NCBI GenBank assembly: GCA_028641055.1
Contig: CM054057.1
Coordinates: forward strand, 720,188,310-720,252,309
DNA from: Alopecurus myosuroides
Taxonomy: Eukaryota > Streptophyta > Magnoliopsida > Poales > Poaceae
DNA length: 64,000 nucleotides
Direction: 5' to 3'
In this document: piece after piece, positions 44,535-55,928 of the stretch
How the letters are laid out: each line of letters starts with the position of its first letter
How positions within the stretch are numbered: the first letter of the stretch is position 1
Notes under the pieces: generated by a model
The model's database searches: none
What the model saw: the letters and a program-made list of their open reading frames with translations, nothing else
Told to the model about the DNA's origin: nothing
Translations under genes and position numbers: made by a program

Positions 44535-46815
44535 GTAAGGGAAAGCAAGGGAGTGGGTTTTCTCGACACAAAGCCACACAGAACAGTTAGGAGCTAAAAT
44601 TTTCTTTACCCAAGAAAAACAAAACAATTTTTCATAGAAAGGGTTGGCAGGCCAACTTGATCCATAAAAGCTGTTTTTCTCTGGTACTCCAAAATAACAT
44701 TCCACTTTAATTTTTATAGAAAAATTTTTGGCCACCCATAAGTGGTCACAGAGGCCTAGTTTTGCAGGGGTAGAGTCTATAAACAGCCAGTGATCTTTCC
44801 ATGATTTGAAAGAAAAACAAGGAGCTAGGTTCACCCAGATTTTTCTTGAGTGTTCAGCTGACGTGTGCGACTGAGCCCACTTGGCAGTTGGTGTCTTTCT
44901 CTCTTCTTCTTCTCCTTCTTGCCTTTCCTCCTCATCTGGTGCGTACACCATCGGCATCAGGGTGTCCCGCCCATAGTGAGTCCATGGTGGGCTGACACCT
45001 TGCTCTGGGACTGCTGTGAGTGTATTGATTTTGGCCACTTGAGGAGGGAGGTGATCGGTTTTCCAGCCATTTGCAAACACTGCCGCTGGATTCTTCGGCT
45101 TTTCCCACGTAGTGCTTGATGAAGGAGAGGGCTCTGCTCTCGCTGCTATAAGAAGGGTAGCCGAGGTTCTCTAAATCGCACCACATGATGGGCTTCATTT
45201 CCCAGTCGATTGATGACTTCTTCAAGGAGTATGTCACCCTGCTGGAGCGAGCAAATCCCTTGGAGCACTTCCTCATCGTGCTACTCTTCAGCTGTTGCTT
45301 GGTGGGATCGGTCACCGTGATCCTGGTAGCCATGATCTTCACATTCTGGGACATCCATGACTGGTGGTATGGTACCAGGGACAAGACCGTGGTGGAAGAA
45401 GGACGAGTTGTGGCGCCGGTGGTTGCGCCATTGGAGACTCACGCTGGTGGCACTCAGCCTGGAGGACTGGAGGGGCTTCGTCGTCGACTGACTCGGGGTT
45501 CTGCATCAGGTGAGGGTAGCTCACCTTCAGACTAGGCTCCACTGGTGAGAGCTAGGCAAGTTAGGGTCTACACCAGACTAGGTGTAGTGGTGTGTGTTGG
45601 AAAACAGACTTGTGTCTTATTTTTCTGAAACTTTTATCTGTTAGGTGTAATGTTATTTCCTGAACGATGTATCCCTTTGAAGTTCCTGAGAGATTTGTAG
45701 TTCTTCAAGATCATTCTCCTTCTTGTGGGGTCTTGTGGCAAAACAATGTGCAGAGTGTAATCACACCAGGGCAGGCATGGAAGGGTTTTTACTTCCAGTA
45801 GTATTTTTAGAGGATTGTTCCCTTTTGGGAAGGTTAATTTGAGGTAGCTCAAAACATCCTAGGTTTGCTTTGGACAACAAAGCGATGTGGTTGTACTAGT
45901 TTTTTTAAGATGATGAAACACTGGTGTAAAAAGTTTTTTTAAAAAGGAAAGTTTTTCACACTGATAAGTAGGGAATGGGAAAACTACCCCACCAAAACAG
46001 AGCAAGGAAAAATCATCACACACAATTCCGAACAATCGGCACTCAAAAACAAGCAAAACAGGTACTTTAAACGCCAACAGACGTCTAAAAAGAAACGTGG
46101 AGGAAAAAGGGTAGCTCAGGTGAAATAACTGAGCAAAAACCTATGCATCCTATGGGTCTGAGTCAACCAGGGTTGTTTGAAAGTTTCTTGCCACTCTTCT
46201 TGATCTCGAGGACTTTCTTCACTTTGTTCAGGTTGGAGAGAGACTTGATTGGTAAGATCACTTCAGTGTAAGAGGTTGCGGCAGATCTTCATTCTTTGCA
46301 TCGAAATCACCTGGGTGATGAGGTTCTCTAAAAGGAAAAACTTTGGCTTCTTCAGGTTGCAAATCACTAAGGTCTCCTTGGAAATCGTCAAGCAGTTAAT
46401 TTTTGAAAGTTGTCAGAAGAAAAACCTTTTGGAAAGACTTTACATAAAAACCAAAGTGTGTACTATTTTGTTTTCAAAAAATTGTCTGAAAAAGTTTTGA
46501 GCCATAAGTTTTGTTTGAAACAGAGGTTATAAATTTTGTTTGAAAAAGTTTGTTTGCAAAAGGGGCTATAAATTTTGTTTTCAAAAAGTTTTGAGCCAGG
46601 AAAATAAAGGAGAAAAAGGACATGTGTACTATTTTCTCTGGTTCCCAACTCTCGGGTTTGTAAATTTGGCAATAGTTTTGGGAGTAAGGGAGAGTAGGAG
46701 CTATGCTTAGGATTTCTTTGGATAAAACCTTCTGGCTAGTAATATAGTTTTTTCCAAAATATTTTTATTTCCTACCTGACGTCCATGCTAACTAAGGTCT
46801 CCTAAAGTCAAGATA
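44535..46815 (-). other. Interior of the giant element
   Basis: About 2.3 kb with no recognisable gag, protease, RT or integrase on the sense (minus) strand. A 215-codon minus frame at 45080-44433 runs through the PPT and LTR edge and shows no domain. The only coding-like feature is the plus-strand ORF at 45185-45535. The part from 45600 to 46810 is AT-rich, with repeated AAATTTTGTTT and AAAAAGTTTTGA runs near 46430-46600. Confidence 0.7.
45185..45535 (+). CDS. Antisense ORF for a small one-pass membrane protein
   Basis: 116 codons from ATG 45185 to TAG 45533-45535, opposite to the element's own direction. Residues 1-27 are amphipathic and charged (FISQSIDDFFKEYVTLLER). Residues 28-52 form a strong membrane segment (FLIVLLFSCCLVGSVTVILV and on to IFTFW). 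A Trp/Asp-rich patch (DIHDWWYGTRDK) and a hydrophilic tail rich in Gly, Ser and Arg follow. Third codon positions are mostly G or C although the surroundings are AT-rich, as in real grass genes. CTATAAGAAGG lies at about 45150-45160, close to the start. I do not recognise the family. It is the only coding-like sequence in the interior, so it may be an accessory protein of the element or a captured gene fragment. Confidence 0.55.
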   Translation: MMGFISQSIDDFFKEYVTLLERANPLEHFLIVLLFSCCLVGSVTVILVAMIFTFWDIHDWWYGTRDKTVVEEGRVVAPVVAPLETHAGGTQPGGLEGLRRRLTRGSASGEGSSPSD

Positions 46816-46831
46816 GCTCTGATACCAACTC
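46816..46831 (-). other. PBS of the giant element
   Basis: Minus strand reads TTGGTATCAGAGC three bases (GAG) after the LTR end ACCTTACA. This fits initiator Met tRNA priming and fixes the element's direction. Confidence 0.92.
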
Positions 46832-49800
46832 TGTAAGGTCCGCCCCAGAACCACTGTTCAAGGACACCTTCGATATGCATACATTCACGATCCCAGGAAA
46901 TTCAGTCGTGAACAACATATCAAGTTGGTACACAGATACAATATCCATTACACGGTTGCGCAAAACACTTACAAAGAGACATGGTCACCTGACAAAGTCC
47001 ACACAACTGCCACGCAGGGCAAACACACAACACACACAGCGGAAGACTAAACACACAAACGTGGTAGAGCCCAAGTCGCGCCTTAACCTACAGGCTGCTG
47101 ACTGGGAGACGATCCTAGTTCGCAAGTCCATCAGCGCAGTACTTCTCCTTGTTGATTTCCTCCTGAGATTCCTTCTCGAGGTCTGGCAAGTAAATACCAG
47201 GGGCGAAACCATAATGAGTACATTTGAATGTACTCAGCAAGACATCCATCATGTAACTTACCAAATGCAAGTATGCTTATATGGTGTAATAGGTAGGCTA
47301 TACATAGGGTTCCCTATCAATGGTGTTCATATAGGATGACACCACAGTTGTAGTCAAGTTAATCTGTATCTTCGTTGAAGAAGATACTTCAGAAGAAAAT
47401 AATATAGTTTAATTTCTCTTGTAGAGATCACAAGAGGTTTTGTAAAGCTTTGTTAAAAGAATAGTTTTCTCTTTGCAAAACTTCTTGGAATCAATTTCCA
47501 GGATTCTTGCTTAGAGGAGAAAAGTTTTTATTTGCGAAACCTTCTGTTTTGTAAAACAACTTCTGGCTTTCCATCATTGGTACCTCCATGGTACAAAATT
47601 TCCTTCCTTTCCGAACTTCCCAAGTTCAACACATTTTTGAAAACATCTTTTTGAAAACATTGACACAATGCTAGCTACATGGCCATTCAACTGCCCATAT
47701 CCGAGGGCTCGGCTATTCTGAATAGTTTTACTCTGCAGAGGTGGTACACATTCCACTATATCCAAAACTCTGCCATGGACCACCCATGGATCGACACAGC
47801 GATATGCAAGCACCAGAGAATTGATCCTAACTGTCCACTCTGACACAAGCTAGTATATGCTCATTCCTTCAGGTGGGTTGTCTCCCCGGCATCAGGTCCC
47901 GCCCTGCCTAGTCGGGAGGCCCAGCTGTCGCATCCGGAGGGAAAATTAATCCCACACTGTGTATGTCCCGTTTCTCCCTCCTGGCGACACTTCGGTTCAG
48001 AGAATCAGCTTCTCTATAGCACTTTGGAATAAAACATACACTAACAAGTTCAAGCATCGAGATAGGCCCCATACCCATATAGGGGTAGAGTGGCAGTACA
48101 TCTTGGTTGTCCAGCGAAGACTAGGTTATGTGTCATTTTTGAAAAACACCATTGTCCCAAAAATGACCACTTCCATATTCCTCCGGAGAATAAGGATCCG
48201 CGTTTTCTCCGGGTTTTCCATAAAGCCTTTGTTTTGTAAAAACACAATTTTAAGGTGTCCACTTAGGGACTAATATATTTGATGGTAATAAATACCATAG
48301 GGTGGCTTATGGGCTTGGTAACACCAAGTTTCAACTATTGGCATAGTAGTATATATTAGTAGTAGAGTTCACTCAAAAATAGTTTTTGGAACCCAAAGTT
48401 TTTGTAAAACCTTTCAGAAGTAAAACATGCATGATAGATAATGATAAGTGTATTATAACAGCAAGCATCAGGATGGCTTGCCTTAAATCTCTTTGTGTCC
48501 CTGGCCTTGAGGTAGCTTGATTTGACACACACACCTCTACGACTCCATCTTCTTCTTCCTCGTTTTTCTAACACCATAAAAATAATAAAAGACACACACT
48601 CAGATCCAGAAGGACAATCAAGTAATCAAAACAACACCTACAGCAAGGTAACTCATACTAATGCAATCACTCAAAAAGTTATCGAGAGAACCGTCTCACA
48701 AACTCTCAGAGTACAAGACCATCGTCAGGAAACATATGGTTGAAAAACCATATTCCACACCCCAATATCAGAGGTTGAGTGGGTGTACCACTATCATACC
48801 AAGATATTAAGGAAGCTAAAAAATATAGCTTGTGGTAACAAGGGTGAGGCTACTAATGTGTTCATAAACAAACAATGTAATATCAACCATCAAAGCAACA
48901 CCCATGGCAGTGGGTATCAACAACAACACAAGCAATCAATCCAAACAAGTTTACCACTAGCCTCAAGCATATACAACAAGGTACTACTAAATATAATGAT
49001 AACACTAGCACCAAACTTATGCTAAGGTAAACACCCATACAATTTCCAAACAGCAAAACAAACAGAACACATATGAATTATCTAGTTATTTAATAATCTA
49101 AAGTCTACACCAAGGCTAAGGAATCACTCAATAATGAAAGTAACCAAACAAACCAGTGGCTCAATAAATTGTAACAAATCAAGAAAACACACTCTAAAAC
49201 AGAATAACAACAAGGTACATTACTCTTAGCAAAATATCATAATGACAGGAGTCAACTATTAGCATACTAGTAGGGAAAATTTACACAAGCATGCCCTAAG
49301 GAATAATTGCATTCCACAACCCATCAACAACAGAAACTACAATATATATACCATAATAACAGAAGGGAAAACATTCTAAACATGCTAGGAAACATCATAC
49401 ACTTCTAAAAATAAAAGGACAATAATAAAGGAGCAAACTCAACATCTAGTGGGACACTAATGCAACACTAGAGGAGCAATCAATACTATGAGCATGAATT
49501 TTTCCTAGACCATAATACATGAATAAAAACACCTACTAACATTACATATACCTTACACATGCAAATATACTTAAAATAATGCTATGAAAACAACTACTCA
49601 TACTAGTGAAGACAATATAGCTAAATAAAACAATCAATGCTACACATGCTCTCCTATGAAATAATGTGCAAGATATCAGAGGTGATACCATCACCACATC
49701 ATGGAACTAGACTCACATAACCATCCCAAAAATATAGGTATATAATCATAGCAAAAATAGCTCACAATATCTAGTCCATAAAAATACTAGAAAGCAATAA

Positions 49801-52351
49801 GAAACTAATTCTATTTCTATTTGTTTTCCAATCATGCACAAACTTCCTAACATACTAGTAATGAAAGAAAAAACACTTAATAACAGTAACCAACACATTT
49901 ACTCATGCTAGGAAACAAGTTTATAACAAACAATCATTTATTTTAAATCAAACACACAAGATTCAAAATAAACAGAAAAGTGTTGTTTCTAGAAATGCAC
50001 ACCAAAAGTAATCCAGAGCCCTAAAAATTATGAAAAACTAGTATTACATAGATCTAATCACACACAAGCTCATCCAATTGGATTCACACCAAAAATCATT
50101 TTTAAACTCTCTCTAAAAATCTTAGGAAAGGCTACTGGTCTTTCACCAAATTGGATGGAATTTTCTAATGGTAGTCCACCTTGATGCAAGGTCAAGTCTC
50201 ACTGATAGATCTATCCAAGGGATACTCAAAACAGTTTGGTTTGCAACATTTGGCCACTTAAAACTCAAGTTATGATTAAAATGGTGAAACAGAGTGCTTC
50301 TGCCATTTTTATTAGTTCTCTTAAAATATAGCACAAAATGCATTTCTGTAAGTTGGGTGTGGTTAAGAATTAGCAGATCTAGCTCTGTGATTTTTGGTTT
50401 GGCAAATTTTTCTCGTTTTCCTTTTCATTTCGAATTAAAGTAGAAATCCTGAAATAGATCTGCAGAAAAAGAATAAAGAATCAACCTGCGCGGGTCAACG
50501 GGCTGGATTCGGAGGGAGATGGGCCGCGCGGGGTGAGGCCGGCCCGCTGGACGAGCGCGCGCGCCGAACAGGTATGCCGCCGTCCGATGCGAGATAAGCG
50601 GCCGAGATTAGACGGGGACGGGATTCAAACGGATCCACCGGATGCAGATCCGAGGGCCCTGGAGCGCCCACGTCGTCACGCGCCGGCGGCGACATGCAGA
50701 CGCGGCGGAGTCCGCTCTGGCCGCCGCTGCGGGGGCTCGTCCTCGCCGCCGTTGGCTCCCATGGCTTCCTGGAAGCGAGAGGACCACCAGGAGGACCATA
50801 GGGACGAGACGAAGCCGATGCCCACCTCGATTTCGGAAGGAGGAGGTCGGAGTGGGGAGTTCGTCGGGCGCGGCGGCCACGGACGAAGGACGACGGTGGC
50901 GATGGGATTCCGGGGAGTAGATCTCCAAATTGGAGGGGGAATGAGCACCAGTGGGGTTCAGGGATGGTGTGGAGGGAGAGAGGACTCCCGGAAACGTCCC
51001 GTATCAGAGGATTTGCCGCGGAGCTCGCCGGCGGTTTCGGGAGCTCGATTTCCGGTGATGGTGGATAAACAGAGAGGGGTTTTGGGCGCCGTGCTCCGAT
51101 TCAGAGAATCAAAAATCGAGTCCAGGGGTGGGGGTCCCCAAATTTTCTGAAAACATTTGTTTCACAAAATTTTGGAAATTCAAAAAGTGCTGAAACTGTT
51201 TTTGGATGTTTTCCTCAAAAATTTGAAAATGACCAGCAAATGTTTTTGGATAACTAGGTCACATATGACCCTAGGAATGTTGGGGGATTTTCCCAAGAAT
51301 TTTAGAAATAAATTTATTGACAAAAACATTAAAAGTCCATTTCTGGCCTTTTGGAAAATAACATTTAGTAAATAGGAAAATGTTTATAAACCAAGTATTT
51401 TTGAGTTGGGGTGGAAGGGTACATAATATAGGTATCAAAAGTGATTTTTAATAAACAACTCCTTTGAAAAACATTTGAGATACCAAGTGCAAAAAGGATG
51501 ATAACATTAATTTATTTAATAAGCCAAAATCCCTGAGAGAGGATAAATCACATGATCATGGGAAAACAAAAATGGATCACATGAATATGATGTAAAAGTC
51601 ATGAAGATGATAAGGGGAGGTTCACTTAGCTCAAAAAAGGATGGGAGTGATTTTTAGGAAGACTTAACAAAAGCATCATGATAACAGGGACATGATCCTA
51701 TTTGTTGGGAAGACCTCAAGAGGGCTTTGGAAGAAAAGTGAATTGGTTTAATAATCAAATACAAACATAAGGATAGGGCTCATAGATAGGTACCATTATA
51801 TCCATGATGATATACTGGTCAAAGATCAGGATTCCTCCTCATGGCAGGAGGCCAAACTAGAGAAGTAAAACAGAACATAAGATGAGATATAAATAGGATA
51901 TAACATGCTACTGATGTAAGGGATTGTTATTTGTAGATCTCATACAAATAAAACAGCTCACAACTATCCACAATAGTTATAGATACTTTGAGGCAAGGAA
52001 AAAGATAAGGTTACCTCATAAGAAAATAATAACAAGACTTAACAAGTTTACTCAAGCAAGAGATTTCTATAATTTAAATCCTTGGAGTTTTCCCTCAAGT
52101 GTTTTAAAGAAAGACAGTGGTCAAGCCAAACCACTTGAGGAGGCTTTTTATAAAAGAGGTTCACCTCAATTCTTGTTATTTATGTAACCATTTTGTTTTG
52201 GTTGGTTCCAACACCAACACTCAAGATCAAACAAGGCAGACAGAGGTGAAACAAGATTAATTGTTAAAAAATTTAAAAAGTTTTTGTTGGCCCTAATTTT
52301 TGGCTCTCCAACAACTGCATTTTGTTGGTTTCCAAAAAGTGGGGTGTGACA
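46832..52351 (-). repeat. 5' LTR of the giant element, 5.5 kb, with a 790-bp deletion
   Basis: Same sequence and order as the 3' LTR apart from about 1% substitutions and loss of the segment equivalent to 42457-43246. The join lies after ATTCAG at about 51105. The lost segment lies roughly 1.2-2.0 kb into the LTR from its start. No genes supported. Confidence 0.93.
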
Positions 52352-52436
52352 GTCATGCCGAATTTTTCCGGCGAGATCCACGTCCATATATGCTCTAATT
52401 ATGTTCTTTTTGGTCTTTTGTACCGCGCATGCGACC

Positions 52437-55400
52437 ATGGTCCGACAACTGGTGAACAAATCCCTCGTGGATAGGTGGATGACATGCACGAGGGCCGACA
52501 TGGCACGCGTAAACAAGACGGAGATACGATGTCCGTGTCGCGACTGCAAGCTGATGTTCCTGATAAGGCACGATTCCGGATTGCTGGAGTCGCACATGCT
52601 CCGACGTGATTTCATGGATGGCTACACTCGTTGGATATGTGATGGCGAAGATGGTGACGAGGAGGATGTCAATAACGGTGAAGATATGGACGCCAGCGGA
52701 GGGGCAGGTGATGACGATCATGAAGATGATCATCAGGGTGGCACCGGGCATGGTCACGAGGATGATCAGGGTGGTGCCGGGCATGGTCACGAGGATGATC
52801 AAGGTGGCGCTGGCGATGATTCGAGCTGGCTGCGAGACCCTCATTACCAAGATCTGCTTCTCAAGGAGACGAGTAACGCCAGAGCCGTCGCCAGAGAGAA
52901 AGCTAAGCTTGCGCAAATGGAGAAAGACGCGGTCACTCCATTGTATGATGGTTGGAACGACGGGGATACCCGTCTGAATGTAACGCTCATGGCTCTAGAG
53001 ATGAAGGCGAAACACAAAATGACCGACGAATCCTTCGACAACATCATGGGATTCTGGCACGATATTCTTTCAAAGAAGGGGAACACGTGTCCGACTGGTA
53101 TCGCCGAGGCCAAGAAACTCGTGTACCCTCTCAATATACCGCACATGAAATACCACGTCTGCATAAATGATTGCATCATCTACCGGGGCGAGGACGCGGA
53201 GAAGACCGCGTGCCCGGTGTTCAAGGCCTCTCGATACAAGATGGGGAGCAAGAAAGCTCCTAGAAAGGTGGTGTGGTACTTTCCTCTAACTCCTTGTCTG
53301 CAGCGGTATTTCGCGGACTCTAAGGAAGCAGAGCTCATGCGCTGGCACGCGGAGAGAAAGAGGCCGGAGGACGATGATCCGGAGAAGGAGGAAATGCTGA
53401 GGCACCCTTCGGATGCTTGCCAGTGGAAGGCATTAGACCTCCAATATTACCATCATTTCGGGAAAGAGTCAAGGAACCTAAGGCTGGGCGTGAGCACCGA
53501 CGGGCTCAATCCGTTCGGAAGCCAGAGCAGCACGCACATGACCTGGCCCGTGTTTGTATGGATCTACAACCTCCCCCTGGCTCTACATGAAGAAGAAGTA
53601 CGTAACCATGAGTATGCTGGTTCAAGGGCCAAAACAACCCGGCACAGACATCAATCTGTATCTCACGCCGTTGAAAGAGGAGCTGGCCACATTGTGGGAA
53701 GAAGGAGCCCGTACGTGGGATGCCTCGAGACATGACTACTTCGACATGAGAGCGGCGGTGATCATGACGGTGCAGGACTATCTCGGTTACGGATACTTAT
53801 CGGGCTAGGTGACCCAAGGATTCTATGGGTGCGTTAGGTGCAAGGATAATACAACGTACCACTAGCTAAAGAAAGATCCTGGGTCCGGGAAAACAGTGTA
53901 CCTCGGGACTCGGAGGTGGCTTCCCCCGAATCACTAATGGAGAAAGCTAGGACATCTGTTCGATGGGACGGTCGAGCGCCGAGAAAAACCGGACCAGAGG
54001 AGCGGCGCGGAAATCTGCGACCTGTTGAATAACTCGGAGTGCCCTGCGCCGGGAAAGACCCAGAAGAAGCCAGAGCCGCTGCTCATGGTATGGAAGGCGA
54101 AGTCTGTTTTCTGGGACTTGCCATACTGGTATATCCTCCGCGTGCCTCATAGCCTCGATATCATGCATATAAAGAAGAACATTGGCGAGAGTCTGCTTTC
54201 CACCCTCCTTAACACCGACAAGACCAAAGATGGGTCGAAGGCAAGGAACGACCTGAAGCATATGGGCATCAGGAGTGAGCTTCAACCACCATCTAACGAT
54301 GACGAGGAGGAGGAGGATGATCAGGAGCAAGAGGAGACGGAAACGCAGAATAGCCATCATCGTCGCAAGGGAAAAAAGGTCAAGAAGGGCGTGGTCAAGC
54401 TCAAGGCCGCGTGCTTCACCCTGAGTAAGCAGGAGGCCATACAATTTATGAAGTGCCTCCTCGGAGTCAAATTTCCGGACGGCTACGCGGGGAAGATAAG
54501 CAGGTGGCTAGACGAGGCGAAGCAACGCTTCAGCGGGATGAAGTCTCACAACGTCGCTGTGCTGTTGACGCAGGTACTCCCGGTCGCGCTACGAGGTATA
54601 ATGGACCAGCACGTCCGTGAAACGCTTTGGGGGCCCTGCAATTTTCTCGACGTCATCTCTCGGAAGTCCATAGGCATTAAGGAGCTCACGAGGCTACAGG
54701 AGGAGATCGTGGTGATACTTGCGAGCTCGAGATGTATTCCCCCCTCCCCGCTTTCTTCGACGTCATGATTCATCTGCTTCTCCATGTCGTGGAGGATATC
54801 GTCCATCTCGGTCCTCGGTTCCTGCGAAGTATGATGCCCTTCGAAAGGCTCAACGGACACATCAAGGGAGACGTTAAGAATAGGTCCCGTCCAGATGGAA
54901 GCATAGCAAACGGCTTCCTGGCCGAGGAGTGCGTCTCTTTCTGCTCGAACTTTCTACAAAGCGAGGACACTCTCGGTCTGCCATTCAACAAGCACCTCGG
55001 GAGGCTCGCTAGATGGGTTCATAGTGAGGGCCGACGCGTGAAGCATGTCGACTTCGAGAACCGAAGCAAGGACTATGAAAGAGCAAACCTGGCCGCCTTA
55101 CAACACCTGCAGGTGGTCGATCGATACATAGATGACCACAAAGCGTTTATCAAGAAGAGTTACGCGGGCCGGGGCCGCCTGGTCCCGAGGGAGGAAGATG
55201 TCATCAAGGAGCACAACTCCAGTTTCACGCGGTGGTTCACGGAGAAGGTGCTTGCTAATCCACCACAGGGCGAGTACTCGGAGGAAGATAAACTCATATT
55301 AGCCTTGTCACAGGGCGCCTCGCGTAGCGTGATGACCTATCAGACATACGATATCAACGGATAGACGTTCTAGACCGAGGAAAAGGACAATAACTGCGAT

Positions 55401-55928
55401 TACCAGAACTCAGGGGTAACGGGGATATTCTACACTGGCGATGTCCCAGAAAGATACTACGGAAGGATCGAGGAGATCTGGAAGCTCAGCTACGTTACGG
55501 AGAAGGTGCCGATGTTCCGTGTCAGGTGGGCTAAGAGCGTCCTGAAAGAAGGCCGGTATTTCACCACTATGGTTATACCGAAAAAGACCACCAGCGCGAA
55601 CGCACCCGCGAGCAACGAGCCTTGGGTTCTTGCTAGCAAAGTCCACCAATGCTGGTTCATCACAGACCCGTCAAAGCCTAGCCGGGTTGTCGTCAGGAGA
55701 GGCAAAAGGAACATCATCGGAATGGACGGAGTCGCCAACGAGCAAGACTTTGACCAGAACGGCGATCCGAAGATGGAAGACGAATACGGCGACCAAGGAC
55801 CGTACGTCACAACCCTACCGAAGAAAGGAGTACTCCCGTTCAAGAGAAGTAGTAAAGACGTCACGGACCTAACCTATGCACCCGCGACGAAGAGGGGCAA
55901 GAAGAAGATGGCGGCTAAGAAACGCTAG
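52437..55928 (+). pseudogene. CACTA TNPD-type transposase, several breaks
   Basis: Starts at ATG 52437 in a good context (GACCATGG). Domains in order: a transposase-associated N-terminal domain (LVDRWMTCTRADM, then IRCPCRDCK and GYTRWICDGED), and an acidic repeat tract at 52690-52830. The Transposase_21 (TNP2) core follows (STDGLNPFG, FVWIYNLP, then VTMSMLVQGPKQPG in another frame, YGCVRC, LDIMHIKKNIGESL). DUF4218 (FFDVMIHLLLHVVEDI, MMPFERLNGHIKGDV) and DUF4216 (YYGRIEEIW, PMFRVRWAKS, SNEPWVLASKVHQCWFITD) come last, with a Lys-rich end. It would cut the CACTA ends. Breaks are frameshifts near 53575 and 54730 and stops near 53806, 53936, 55362 and 55371. It reads as a single exon. Confidence 0.95.
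52690..52830 (+). repeat. Acidic minisatellite within the transposase gene
   Basis: About 40-bp units (GATGATCA(G/A)GGTGGCACCGG, then GCATGGTCACGAG) repeated about three times. They encode HEDDQGGAGHG units, and the repeat may expand and contract. Confidence 0.8.

Larger units (their letters stand above)
38173..52356 (-). mobile_element. Giant-LTR retrotransposon without gag-pol, complete (LARD-like)
   Basis: A 14,174-bp element (38178-52351) between exact duplications GTCAT (38173-38177 and 52352-52356). Its sense is minus: LTRs begin TGTCACACCCC and end GGACCTTACA. The 5' LTR is 46832-52351 (5,520 bp) and the 3' LTR is 38178-44491 (6,314 bp). An initiator-Met-type PBS (46816-46828) and an 11-G PPT (44497-44507 on the complement) lie at the right places. 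The interior is 2,340 bp with no gag or pol. Near the PPT, TCTCGGGGACGAGA resembles the 3' end of Tekay-type chromoviruses, which suggests the parent lineage. LTR differences are about 1-1.5% in the parts compared. It resembles LARDs (large retrotransposon derivatives), but its LTRs are longer than the roughly 4.4 kb described for those. Confidence 0.93.

Noticed and set aside
44433..45080. 215-codon minus-strand ORF in the giant element as a gag remnant
   Set aside because: No gag motif; it runs through the PPT and into LTR sequence.
54300..54345. GAGGAGGAGGATGATC run as a separate microsatellite
   Set aside because: It is the acidic linker codons of the transposase.
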